A DNA stretch of 64,000 bases. Origin: Prototheca cutis. Taxonomy: Eukaryota; Chlorophyta; Trebouxiophyceae; Chlorellales; Chlorellaceae. The notes beneath the pieces were generated by a model. The model was not told where the DNA came from. It worked only from the letters and a program-made list of their open reading frames with translations, and did no database searches. This document shows positions 44,737 to 55,878 of the stretch, piece after piece (within the stretch, counting starts at the first letter, position 1; every line of letters begins with the position of its first letter). The translations under genes were made by a program, and so were the position numbers. The stretch lies in assembly GCA_002897115.2 (NCBI GenBank), contig BCIH01000004.1:5336-69335 (forward strand), given 5' to 3'.

Positions 44737-45628
44737 ATGGCCGCAGCCAATGTGGCGAAGGCGCTGACGAAGCCGTCCACGGCCGAGTTTGTGGTGTCAA
44801 AGGTGGATGACCTCGTCAACTGGGCCAGGACGGGCTCCATCTGGCCCGTCACCTTTGGCCTGGCATGCTGCGCAGTGGAGATGATGCACCTGGGTGAGTC
44901 CGGCTGCGTACGGGGCCCTTGAATCGCGTCTGCATATGTTGCTGCACTCGTGCGAACCGCCACGGCGGTCCCGATGCTCAGCAGCGCGAGCCCCACACTG
45001 CCGCAGGTGCTGCCCGGTACGACCTGGATCGGTTTGGCATCATCTTCCGGCCCAGCCCCCGCCAGTCCGACTGCATGATCGTGGCCGGCACGCTGACAAA
45101 CAAGATGGCCCCGGCCCTGCGCAAGGTCTACGACCAGATGCCCGAGCCCCGCTGGGTCATCTCCATGGGGAGGTGAGGAGGGGGGGTTGGGGGAGAGGGG
45201 GAGGACATGAGCGAGCTTGCTCGTCCGTGCATGCACATACGGAGTGGCATCCGATGTGTGGATTACTGGAGTGCCTGGGGTCATGCGAGGGAAGAGAGTG
45301 GCTCTCCAGGAAGCTGGCAAACAATGGTCAGGGGGTAGCAATGGCCATGGTGCCCGCCGGCTGCCCAGGACCAGGCCCGACTGCCCCATGTCACGCCGAT
45401 CCGCGCCAACCCCACCCGTCAACACCCTGTCCCCCATGCAGCTGTGCCAACGGTGGCGGTTACTACCACTACAGCTACGCTGTTGTGCGAGGCTGCGACC
45501 GGATCATCCCTGTGGACGTCTACGTCCCCGGCTGCCCGCCCACGGCCGAGGCCCTGATGTTCGGCATCATGCAGCTGCAGAAGAAGATTGGCAGGACCAA
45601 GCGGACCCAGGTATGGTTCAACAAGTAA
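44737..45628 (+). CDS. NDUFS7: complex I iron-sulfur subunit NDUFS7 (PSST, 20 kDa; NuoB homologue)
   Basis: This subunit carries the N2 4Fe-4S cluster next to the ubiquinone site of mitochondrial complex I. Three exons (44737-44893, 45007-45172, 45442-45628) give 169 aa. Cluster ligands are all seen: the tandem Cys of [10 protein letters not shown], the Cys of [17 protein letters not shown] and the Cys of [32 protein letters not shown] and [20 protein letters not shown] are family blocks. The chain is shorter than most eukaryotic homologues because the N-terminus ([18 protein letters not shown]) lacks a clear mitochondrial presequence. An upstream leader exon joined at a CACAG just before the ATG is possible. 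The catalytic core itself is complete. Confidence 0.94.
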
Positions 45629-46012
45629 GCATGCCCACTGCTGTGGCGCTGACGCGAACGTGGTGGTCGCGTTCGTTTGAAGAATTGCATGGCATTGCCT
45701 GCAACTGCTCCCCGTCGGGAAGAATGGAGCTTGGGAAGCGAGGGTGCGGCGTCGGCGCTGCACTGCCGGCTGCTGCCTGACTCTTTCATCCTCTGTTGAA
45801 TGTCTGAAGACATGTCTTGTAAAATCAGGACTCTCACACACACGCACCACACCTGCTTCTACGACACCAGCTCAACCGCAGTTCGGGGGGGGGGGGGGGG
45901 GGGGGCTAGGGCTCAAACCATGCGATACTCTGCACTCCTCGTCCAGTGCAGCCAGGCACATGCTGACACAGCAATACAGCATTCCCGGCAGCCAGACTGT
46001 CAATGATGCCCC
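45629..46012. other. convergent spacer with poly-G run
   Basis: This lies between the ends of NDUFS7 (+) and the P-loop NTPase gene (-). A G run of 21 nt sits at 45885-45905. A TGTAAAA string at 45817 could be the NDUFS7 poly(A) signal, as TGTAA is used by many green algae. Confidence 0.5.
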
Positions 46013-48716
46013 TCACACAGCCTGCTCCAGTGCCTTGGTGACGGAAATCTCCATGTCCTGGGCCGTGAGACCGCCGTCGGGGTGCGCCTCCATCCGGCTC
46101 ATCATCTCCGTCTGGGGGTTGACTCATGGTGGGTGTTTTTGTTGGAAGGCAAGCAGGGCAAGAAAGCAGTGTGAAGAGCATTCCATCCGATTAACTGATT
46201 GATTCAACGCATGCATGCGCGTGTGTCAGGGACGCTGCCATAACCTCCAAGGCCCGATGACGCCAAGCCTCCCCATTCCATGGTCCAAACCCAAGAACCG
46301 CCAGGATCCCCCACTTTGCCAAGCCCCCAAATCCTACGGCTGACTGACCATCATGATCATGAGTTCGCGCGGCGTGTGCAGCTTGCTGAGGTAGGAGCTA
46401 AAGTCCTCGACCTTGACGGCCTTGAACAAGTCGGCAAAGGAGTAGGTCTTGGCCCCCGCCGCGGACGCCACATCAGCATTGGCGATGCCCTGCTCCCCGG
46501 GCCCCGTGGGGCCCCGCACCGCGGACCCCGGCGCGGAGGCCGCCGCCGCGCGGCGCTGCGCCTCGAGCTGCGCGGCCAGGAACCGGCGCTCGGCCAGTTC
46601 CTCCAGCTGGTGCCGCGACCACGTCAGATCACGCACAAAGTGACGGTCAAACCGTGCCTCCTGCAGCAGTATCGGTGGCAGATTTGTTCCGGTTGTTTCT
46701 TCATCAAGGGGATTTGTTCTCCTTAACCCTCCCCCGAGAACCATGGCGATCACGCCCAAAGCCCCCCAAACATAGCCTAACCCCTAAAACAAACCTCCCT
46801 GGCCAGCGATCCCACCTTGAGGGTCTTGTCGGTGTTGAGATCGAGGCTGAGCCGCGAGTCCGGGAAGAAAAAGTGCATGCGTCCAAAGTTGAGGAGGTCG
46901 TTGCGGCACACCTCGCGCGCAAAGACTTTGATGGCGCCTGGGAACTGCACGGGGTCGAGCAGCACGACCTCGTCAAAGCAGTCGCCAAACACGGCGATGC
47001 CCTCGTAGCCCAGCGTGCGCAGCAGGGCCGCCAGACGCTCCAGCTTTTGGTGCGCCGACACGCCGATGGTCAGTCCCCGGATCGTCTCGGCGGAGTCGTG
47101 GGAGGAGTAGAGCCGACCGAGCAGCGCCGCGAGCACGGGCGCGGGCTGCTGCCGCACGACCCGTACCGACTCGGAAATGGCACTTGCCCGGGCCAGCGCG
47201 CGGCGGTGTGCAGCACGGCGAGCCCACCACGCACAACCCCCCGCCACCGCCGTCGCGGAGCCCAGCGCCAGCCAAGGGTGGTCCTCTGCGCCGGGGATGA
47301 CCTGGCCCACGCCTGCCCACGCGTCGCCCAGCGCGTCGGCCAGCCGATCCCCGGGCCCGCCGGCGGGCGCCAGGGTCAACACACCCACGCCCAGGGCCGC
47401 CGCCGCCGCACCGCCGATGACCAGCTGCGTGCCCAGCGTGCCTCGGGGCAGCAACGCCGCGCGCAGATACGCCAGGCTGCTGGCGTCCGTCCGCGCATAC
47501 AAGTGCGCCATCAGCAAGAAAGTCTTGCGCGCACGCGGGTCTACGTCGGAGTGGGTTGTTTTGGGTTTTCTCGTGTGTTTTGTGTCGGGGGCTGTGGAGA
47601 CGTCTGTAGCAGAGGGCGCTGTCTTGTGGGCGTGGGTGCAGGGAGGCCCCAGTCACAAACTGCACAGCAGCCTGTTGGGCGCCTCGCACACCACCACACC
47701 CTTGCATGGCTATCCAGGACACAGTGCCTCTTCCGCGCAACGGAATAGCGTACGCTTCACTACCAAGCAAACGCACAGTAATCCGTCTACTTACCGGCCT
47801 GCAGGTGTGCGAGCATGTCCTGGGCGGTGGGGGATGTTGGGTCCGTCATCTTGCTCACCAACTGCGTCAGCGTGTAGCTCAGCATGCAGTCCACCATATC
47901 CGCCGACGTCCAGTTGTCGGCTGGTCAGTTGAAGGTGGAGAAGAGGTGTCAGGCTCTTAGGGCTGTTCATGTTTGCGTATTTGACAAGCTCGCCGCCGCC
48001 ACACGCAAGGCCACAGAACCCCCAAGAGGTGGCAAGGATGCAGAGGCCCCCCCGCTCCTCCTGCGCTTACCAAACACAGCGTCCCAGTTGTCGTCGTTGC
48101 AGCCCATGCTCTCCTGGAAGGTCCGCAGGCACGCGGTGAGGTGGCCGGGACGCGAGAGATCGACGACAAAGTGACCACGCGAGGTGCCCGCCGCGCGCAC
48201 GGCCTCGTTGTGCTGGGCATAGGCCCGCTGCATCTGCAGCCGGATGGTGGTCTTGCCACTGCCACGTCGGCCGAAGAAGATGTACGTCGTCTCTGTGCAG
48301 TTTTGTGAACCGTTTTGTATTGGTTTTTATTTGCTTGTGTGCATGTGTGTGCAGAGAGCGATTTCTTGTTCACGGCACTGCCCTTTGGAAGCATACAGTG
48401 CGAGGGTGCAATGACGGAAAATGAGGGCGCCCAGATGAGAGATCCACGGCCCAGTGCATGCATGCATGTCACCATGTCAACCGACCAAGCAAACCAAACC
48501 CGGGCCAAGTCAACCCTGCACACGTGTCCTGGGAATCGGTCACCCAGCACAGGCCCCCCGGCCCCCCCACGCACCAGATGGAGTGAAGCCATGCAGGTCC
48601 GAGTGCACGTAGAGGGAGACCGGGTCCAGCGTGGTCTTCTCGGCAGTGCGGTCCACGAATGGGTTCCGGGACAGACCAAACTGCCGAAGCAGGTCGGTAT
48701 GGTTGCCCTGACTCAT
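46013..48716 (-). CDS. P-loop NTPase with central hydrophobic segments, family uncertain
   Basis: Six exons (48716-48575, 48292-48071, 47920-47795, 47540-46816, 46660-46349, 46111-46013) give 541 aa in phase. The N-terminus (MSQGNHTDLLRQFGLSRNPF) leads to Walker A in YIFFGRRGSGKTTIRLQMQ, near residue 54. HFVVDLSRPGHLTACLRTFQ follows. The middle has two hydrophobic, Ala/Gly-rich stretches (LVIGGAAAAALGVGVLTLA and LALGSATAVAGGCAWWARR), as in KAP-like or other membrane-inserted P-loop ATPases. GYEGIAVFGDCFDEVVLLDP is a good Walker B candidate with its Asp/Glu. LLNFGRMHFFFPDSRLSLDL and a C-terminal helical part (RHFVRDLTWSRHQLEELAERR) complete it. I cannot name the family with confidence; the overall plan resembles STAND/KAP-type NTPases. 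Divergent from the SIM-RING gene. Confidence 0.75.
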
Positions 48717-49161
48717 GCTGCCTGCCTCGTGCGGCAGGGGGTGATCGCTTCAGGGGAGGCGAGGACCCCCAGCGGTCAAGCGGGCAAACAGAGGGCGATC
48801 GACGACCCCTTTCAAATGTGTTATAATACTGCGGAACCGATAGAGCGGCACCAGAGCCAATGCCAGCACCCCTGCGCAAGCCTGATCAAGACCATGTGCC
48901 CTCAGCCTGGGGCGCGCCATGGAATCCCTTTCCCACGCTAATGAGCGAGACACGCCCCAATCCCAGGTCAGCCAAAACGAGCCAGCATCCCGCCTCTAGA
49001 ATGATCTCTGCATAGCAACCGGATTGATTTCAATGTCTTGAGGCTGTGGAAACGCTGGGGAGGGCGTGGACCTTCGCACTGGCGTTCGCTTGTCGGCCTC
49101 TCTGAACTGCCTTGCGGGAACCACCTGGTCGGGGCTTGCGGCGAGCCCTTGGACCGACGGC
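48717..49161. promoter_or_regulatory. divergent region between P-loop NTPase (-) and SIM-RING gene (+)
   Basis: This 445 bp separates two start codons facing away from each other. No clear promoter element; role inferred from position. Confidence 0.4.
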
Positions 49162-50016
49162 ATGGCGGAGGTTGACGCCGCCCGTCCAGGGGACGACGGT
49201 GTCATTGAGCTCCTGTCCGACAGCGACACCGAGGAGCAGGCGCAACAGGTGCGTGGTCGCTTAGACGGCTGGTGGTGACTCCCAGGTCGCCTGCATGTCT
49301 GTCCTGGGGCTCAACATCTGGGGCTTAGCATGTTCCGTCTCCGAGCGAGCGCGTCCGCTTGCGGGCCTGTTGTGCAGAGACAGAATCTTCCTGGAGAGGT
49401 GTCGGGCAGAGGAGCCCGGGAGGCCAGGGGAGCGCCACAACAGCTCAGCCCGCCAGGTTTCCCAGTCCGGAGACGACGGGTGCTGCCGCTGCCTCCTCGC
49501 CCCGGCATGGGCTCTGGCTCACCCGAGGACATTGTCCTGGTGTCTTCCACCGTAAGACCCGTTCGACGGGTCGGCGTGGTCAAGCGGTCACGCCAGGCAC
49601 AGCTCTGGCAGGAACCCATCAAGGTCTCGTTGCTTGCTGCCACGGCAACCAGCAGGCCACCTGCCGCCGAGGTGGCAGAGGATGAAGTGCAGGCGGGACC
49701 CAAGTGCGGGATATGTCTGGAACCCATGGGCGGTGCGGCCAAGAGAGCCATGGCCAGCGGACCGTGCGGGTGAGGTTTTTTTTGGGGGGGGGGTCCAGCA
49801 ACAACTGCTTGGTTCGGGCTAGGGTGAGCGGTACCGATAGAATCTTCCAGAGCCCATCACTCTCACTCACACTCAATCTCCACATGGCTCCTCTTCCGCA
49901 GGCACGTGTATTGTGGAGACTGCCTGCGGCTGGCCGTGCAGACGCAGAAGAGATGCCCAACCTGCCGAAAACCGCTGCAGCTCCGGCAAGTACACAATGT
50001 ATTCCTCCAGTTCTGA
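49162..50016 (+). CDS. RING-finger protein with SUMO-interaction-like motifs (RNF4-type STUbL candidate)
   Basis: This is a probable E3 ubiquitin ligase for SUMO-modified proteins in the nucleus. Three exons (49162-49248, 49384-49769, 49902-50016) give 195 aa. Near the start, GVIELLSDSDTEE is a hydrophobic core followed by acidic and Ser residues, the form of a SUMO-interacting motif. EDIVLVSSTV in the middle is a second candidate. A basic Pro/Arg-rich stretch lies between them. The C3HC4 RING occupies the C-terminus: CGICLEPM, SGPCGHVYCGDCL and CPTCRKPL, split by the last intron between GPCG and HVYC. SIMs followed by a C-terminal RING is the plan of RNF4 and its relatives. The biochemical role is inferred from that plan. 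Confidence 0.88.
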
Positions 50017-50294
50017 CGAGCCCGCTGTGCGGCAGGTGTCGTCCTGCTCGGCTTGTCCTGTGGACACTTTCATGGGCTGCCTGGTCTTCACCCTCCCTTT
50101 CTACTGCACTCATACATTTCATTCTCTCCTGATCCCCTTCCGTCTGGGGGCCAACCGCAATGCCCTATCCTGTTCCGACCGGCATCACGCCATGTAAACT
50201 GCCTGCCCACGGCTCCTCAGTGTTCCATTACACACCAGTCATAGCACACGAACAGCAATCGAGCGTCGTTGAAATGGCCAGCGAGGACCAAAGC

Positions 50295-50881
50295 TCAGAT
50301 GCCAATCTTCGTGCGGCGCCAGTGGCGCCGCTTAGCGTTGTACCTGCGGATCGTTGGTCAACAAGGCATTCCTGCTCAAAAGCCAATTCAAGAGACTGCA
50401 CTGGCACCTGGATTGCATGGCCATTCACAATGTGCCCGAAAGGTGCATCTCCACCTCGGAGACCCTGGAGCATTCGAGCTCCCCAGCATGCAGCAAGCAC
50501 CATCCACCCAACCAACGTGGTCCAACGCTCCACTATCACGCCGCGTCGCAACTTACCGGATCTTGTTGTCGGTCTTCAGGCGGAACCAGGGCGCAATAGG
50601 CCGGTTCTGCCGGGCCTTCTTGGCCAGCCTCTTCTTGATGGAGAACGACTTCTGCGACGGCTGCACGGGAGGGGCCGGGAAGGGAGCTCATCGGCATCTA
50701 GACTGTCCCAGGCGCGTCTACATATGCCCAAGGCATCATACGCCTCACGGAAGCCGGGGCGGGGGGCTGCTCAGCGGGGCGTAGGGCACTCCGCCCCGAC
50801 CCACGTCCGCCATCCCCCACCACCTGCCGCGGGCCGGCACGTCTCACTCCGCCGACATTGCCAACCGCGTCCACGTACCAT
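50295..50881 (-). CDS. RPL39: 60S ribosomal protein eL39
   Basis: This is a 51-residue protein of the large subunit exit tunnel. Three exons (50881-50879, 50660-50557, 50343-50295) encode the usual full length. The first coding exon is only the ATG; it is followed at once by a GTACGT donor. The second exon reads [20 protein letters not shown] and [15 protein letters not shown]. The third reads [15 protein letters not shown] then stop. Every block matches eL39 of other eukaryotes. It is too small and too split to show as one open frame. Convergent with the SIM-RING gene. Confidence 0.97.
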
Positions 50882-51580
50882 CTTTGCTGCTTCCGACCAG
50901 TAAAGAGACCGTCGCCTGGCAGTGTGAGGAGAGATATCGAGGATGCACCACCTTTGGCGGCCTCTGCGCGCGCTTTCTTAATTACGATTTTCAGGGGTGC
51001 CCGTCATTTGGCTTGGGGGGTGCGGCGATAGCCTACTTGCAAGGCACCCATTTAGAAGCATCATCCTGACCTTTCTGGGCAACATGTTTCTCAATTCATA
51101 GCCCACTTCAATCCCTGCCAGTCTGACAGCACTGTAGTCACCCATTGCCGGCCATACTCATTGGGACTATCTTACATGAAGCACAGACGAGCGTCAAGGT
51201 CGTTGTGAAGACTGTGTGGGAGCCTTGTGGAGCTCTGTCCCTCGATTCAAAGAACAAATTGGACCCCGGAAGGCATCCCGTCAAGAAACTTTCTCAAGAG
51301 ACGGAGGGGAGCATCTGACCCTGGGGAGAGGACAGGTGTTCAGTCATGCAAAGGGTGCAGTGTTGCACAGACACGGGTGGTGTGTGTGTCCGCAACCAAG
51401 TTCGAAGGGTCAATCAAGCGAGCGGCTCTTTCCCTATCCACGTGAGGTGCCTGTGTCGCAGAGGTTCCGTAGCCTGCAGCAAGCTCTTTGTCCTGGCTCG
51501 GCAGGGCGTTCTTGCCTGGAGGACCGGGGGGGCATGAGGGGCTGTCACCGAAACCACCCTTTCAGTCAGGTTCTGAGGAC
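50882..51580. other. spacer between eL39 promoter and CENH3 3' end
   Basis: This 699 bp should hold the eL39 promoter next to 50881 and the 3' untranslated region of the CENH3 gene. No coding motif recognised. Confidence 0.5.
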
Positions 51581-52672
51581 TCACAAGGAGGCCACGCCTG
51601 CCATGGGTCCCCGGATCCGCCGTGCCAATTGCATGTCCTTCACCACTGCACGGTTTGGGTTGGGCGTCGAGGGGGTTTCCCGGAATGAGGTGTCAAGTCA
51701 CTCAACATACTTGACACACGCCCGCACGAGCCAAACACCCCTCGCATGGGGGCCAGCCACCCCTAAGAAGAGTGCCCACCGCGATGCAGGATGCAGTCAT
51801 GCACGATGCCAAACCCATCTAAGAACTGCACTGCCAATCCACCACGCACTGATGGTGATGCGCTTGGCGTGGATGGCGCACAGATTGGTGTCTTCCAAAA
51901 GGTGCACCATGAAGTCCTCCGAGGCCTCCTGCAATGCCAGCAGCGCCTCTGCCGTCCAACGGAAGAAATTGGGACTCGTCATGATGTTGGAGATCTCACG
52001 CACCTGCATGCCGGTGGGGGGGGTGCGAGCGTCGACTGGCCAGAGTAGGCTGCGTTGCCTGGGCCTTGAGCGGAGCGCACAGAGCAGCCATGACCGGTGG
52101 TGTGTCATCCAACACAGCCGGTTCGTGCTGCCCCATGTCAGCAGTGCAAGCACGCCGGTGATCCTCGTCCGCCAAACACACCACTCTGGCAAAGGAGAGC
52201 TTGGGTATGAGCAAGTTCACGGTGCGCTGATACCGCCGGATCTCCCTCAACGCCACGGTGCCCGGTCTGTACCGGTGTGGTCGCTCTGCACAGGGCGGTC
52301 CCAGAGAGAGAGGGTCGTCAATGCACTGCTGCCCCAAGTGGCTTGCCCGCAAGACGTATCTGCGTCCTAGCCACGGATGACCCAGCATGGTACAGCAGGC
52401 TGCCAGCACCAACACCGTGACAACCATAGCCACCCTCTTCTCCCCCATGGAACAAGCGCCACGCACTGTATGCCCCATCTGGTATTGCCCGGGCTCCTGG
52501 CCGTGAAGGCGATCTGAGGCTGCTGCCCTGGCGTCCTGGCGGGGTCTGCATCCGTCAGCGGGAGCACAAGCCAATTCCGTGAGCGGATGTCTGGCTCTCC
52601 AGCAGCCCACAGCAATTGCAGAACACGAAAGCCCGGCCAACATACCTTCGGATTCTGTTTATTGCGGGCCAT
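51581..52672 (-). CDS. CENH3: centromere-specific histone H3 (CENH3/CENP-A)
   Basis: CENH3 replaces H3 in centromeric nucleosomes and founds the kinetochore. Five exons (52672-52646, 52545-52467, 52285-52182, 52003-51850, 51645-51581) give 142 aa in phase. The start MARNKQNPK echoes H3, but the rest of the tail ([19 protein letters not shown]) does not. The fold begins [20 protein letters not shown] then [15 protein letters not shown]. Loop 1 ([20 protein letters not shown]) is two residues longer than in canonical H3 and has a Trp at the place where CENP-A has one. [30 protein letters not shown] and [13 protein letters not shown] finish the fold. The end PMAGVASL is an extra tail. These traits separate it clearly from H3. 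Its exon structure also differs from typical intron-poor H3 genes. Confidence 0.95.
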
Positions 52673-52952
52673 CGGTTTTATGGCGAGTCAATCCGCTCGG
52701 CTACGTCCGTCGGGAGGTGCAGCTGTCGCACATGGCCGATCTGTCCCCGACACAATTCTTCCACTCTGGGCTATTCTGCAACTGTGTTGCAGCCCTTGAA
52801 CATCTGAAAACAGAATGTTCTCGTCAAAAAGACTGCTTGCATGAACTGGCTGGTGCACGCGAGCCGAACCGTTCGCTGTGCCGTGCCTCTGGAATTTTTG
52901 ATCTCCCCTGACCCTTCGCTACCCGTGAATAGCACGGACGGCACTTGCCCCC

Positions 52953-54221
52953 TCAGTTCACATCGTACGCACCAAGCACCAGCGGTTTTCCAGCTCGTTG
53001 AAGCCGCTGGGAGTCAAGTTCAAAGGTATGTTCTTTGAAGTATTCAGAGAAAGACACCTCCCTGTACCCCAATTTTGCGAACAAGCCCAAGGATGCCGCG
53101 TTCTTCTCTCCAATCTTGGCTCGGAACAAGCGCACGCCCTGACAGTCATGGCGTGGGGCAGGGGAGCGTCAGCTTCCAATACCGTGGTTTGGTGGGATTG
53201 CTCCGGAAAACAACACGCATGCATGCATGTCGGGCTGTAACGGTACTCAGCAACACGCGTACCAGCGTGTCGGTGGCATACGTCATGAACATGGTCAGCG
53301 CCTCGGTAGCTAGGCCTCTCTTGCGGCTTCCAGGCTCTGCAATCATGATCTGCATGCTTGGGAGTGAAGAAGAAGAGAATTATGGGGCATTTCTTTAGGA
53401 AATTCGGCAGATTTTCTTTCTTTCCGCGATTACTGCATGCAGCTCACGGGACAATGGATCCCCCCCCCCAAAAGGCCTCCAACGCAGCAATGGCCTACCT
53501 CTATTTCAGCTGCGTGTTCATCATCCATGTCATTCCAAAAGAGGTTGACATCACCCACCATCCCTGAAGGGTAATGAATCATGCAGGCGGCAGTGTGGCA
53601 GGCACAGACGATGCTCACCCGTCAGCTCGATCCGGGCAAGAGTCAGACACCACTTGTGCTGCACAATCACCGCAGCCCACCACCAAGCCACAAGCTGCTC
53701 AGCACTATGTGTCCCTGACATGCAAGGGGTGCTCAGTCAGAAATGGCACCAACTCACCGCCGCCATGGCCGCCAGTGCCCTCTGGAGCCTGGTGAGCTGG
53801 ATCCAGGACAATGAATGTGCATTCTGCAAGGCGAGTACATGGTTGAGCCGGAAACAGCGCCGATACACCACGGCTGCATCATTGTCGCGATCAGTGTTCG
53901 AACCCGCCACGCAGGGTCCTGCTTACTTTTGGGGTCCCGGTGCCAGCTCCGCTGCATCTCGTACTCCTCGTCCAGGCTGAGGGGCTCGGATGCCGTGGTT
54001 TCTTGCAGGTCTGGGTCCTTCTGTGGAACACGGCAGTCCTCATGCATAGGTTGGCGAGGTGGAGTCGGCCCCGCGCAGCCAGAGCAGACAGCCCCAGCAA
54101 GCAGGTGGCACCCCCACATCCACCGCACCATCCACTCATGGTAACGTGCAACGTGCTCCTTCCTATAGGGCACCAGAACGCATGTCTTGCCAATCACCGT
54201 CACATTTTCGTTCTGCCTCAT
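52953..54221 (-). CDS. NAT9: N-acetyltransferase 9-like protein (GNAT family)
   Basis: NAT9 proteins are GNAT acetyltransferases linked in animals to microtubule stability. Six exons (54221-54129, 54020-53927, 53823-53758, 53563-53499, 53349-53263, 53138-52953) give 196 aa in phase. Blocks in order: NENVTVIGKTCVLVPYRKEH, VARYHEWM, LQETTASEPLSLDEEYEMQR with SWHRD, KCTFIVLD, GMVGDVNLFWNDMDD, EIEIMIAEPGSRKRGLATEA (the acetyl-CoA loop R-K-R-G-L-A), FRAKIGEKNAASLGLFAKLG and FSEYFKEHTFEL. These match NAT9 along its whole length. It lies 280 bp upstream of CENH3 on the same strand. A substrate cannot be read from sequence. Confidence 0.94.
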
Positions 54222-55878
54222 TTTAAATCAGACAGCTATGTATTGTGCTGTTGCTGCTGCTGCTACACTGGTTCAATGCGTGGGCCCAGGCCTGCCTGGC
54301 CTGGCCAGTGCGCTGCGTGCAAGTAAGCTCAGCGGCGCGGATATGCTCAACCGAGTGCTCCCGCAGCCAAGCGTTACACTGCAGATTCGATAACCAAAAA
54401 TCAGTCTGTAGCATGAACGCCCTGTCTGGCATTTCACGCATGTTCTAGCTCGCTGGCCATGACCGCAAGTTTCCTTGCTGGCGTCTCCCCGGTAGACTAT
54501 GTGATCTTTCCGTCGCACGGCGGCTGCACCAGACGTTGGGCTCAGCCCGGGTATGCCGTCAGCTGACAGTTGTTGAAGCCCCTGGGTCGAAAATATTTGA
54601 TCGACGGATGCGTCTCCCAAGGGCCATACGCCTTGCAGAATGGCACTCGAACCTCAGCAAGAACATGCTAGGTTGCTCGTGGCCCCTCTCGTCTGGCAGG
54701 AGAGCAGTAGGCCCCAGGCCGCCACCGGGTGTTGCTAGCAGGGCTTGTCTCTCTGCCAGTCTGACCCGGTTATCTATTCCTGAGGTGCCCTGAAGGTCAG
54801 AGCTCTCTCTTGATCCAGACGCTGGGCCTGCGTGAATCACTCATGCTCTCTCATGCACCCTCGGTCGCGGCCCTGCCCACGAGGCGCTGCATTACTGTCC
54901 TGCATCCAATTGTGCTCTGTGCGGGAGCTGCAGTCTCCAAACATTGCATCACATTCTGGCATGGCAGGCCCTGGGCTGACATGTTCCTGAAAGTTCGAGT
55001 CAGTTCGTCTCCACTCCTGCGCATGGCCCTCCCAAACCCAACTGGCGAGCTTTTTGCGCCCAAATAGTTCCTATTCCTGCACTTGCTGAGCACCAGCTGC
55101 AACACCCAAGCCTCCTACCAAGTCCCCTCTTCCCTTCTCTCATGTCCCTGCTTCCCAGCAGACTTCCGTTTTGCATTCATTCTGTCCCGACCGCGCCGTC
55201 TTTCCAGCGAGCTGTGGCCCTATTGCATTCCCATTGCACTGTGTACAAGTCAAATTTCTTTTGTAACATGAGACTTCTCACCATTGCCCCTGAACCCTGG
55301 CCGTCGCAATGCGTTAACGGTCTCTGTCCCAAAGGCGGCGTACTACCTTTTTTCACCCTTCGCACCTTCTCAGACTGTGGGGAACCATGCATTAGACCAC
55401 ACGGTTCGTCACCGTGCAGTCTTGGCCCCATCTCCATGTGATGGCCTCCGCTTCAGGAAGATGGCTTGCGTGAGAACAACCTGCACGCCAAGCCTGAAGC
55501 TCAGCTGGGGCAACGATAGACATGACGTTCGAAGCTGGCGTCCCCAGATTCCCAGGCCACGCAGGATTGCAGAAGAGGCCTCTTGCTTATTGTCGGAGTA
55601 AGGTCGACTCCTCTAGGTGGTGGTTGCGCGAGACGGGAGCAGCGTTCGCAAGCCAGAGATACTGGCATGAGACTGGAAATGCAGTTGCTTGTTTTTGATC
55701 GAGGAAACTAAGGGCTGAACGTCTTAACATTCCGCTTCCTCGTACATGCTCCTCGTGAATCCCCGATGCAGGGATCGAGTGGCTGGTGCGGGATGGGGTA
55801 CGATCCCAGACACCCTGGGCCGCACCCCACAAGGTCCGCGAGGGTAATCCAGAAAAGAACTGGCCTCACAGCACGTGT
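54222..55878. other. gene-poor region of 1.7 kb
   Basis: This must include the NAT9 promoter at its left end. Short frames such as 54810-55067 (+) and 54851-55105 (-) overlap on opposite strands and lack motifs. I see no terminal inverted repeat that could bound the Fanzor-like fragment on this side. Confidence 0.5.
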
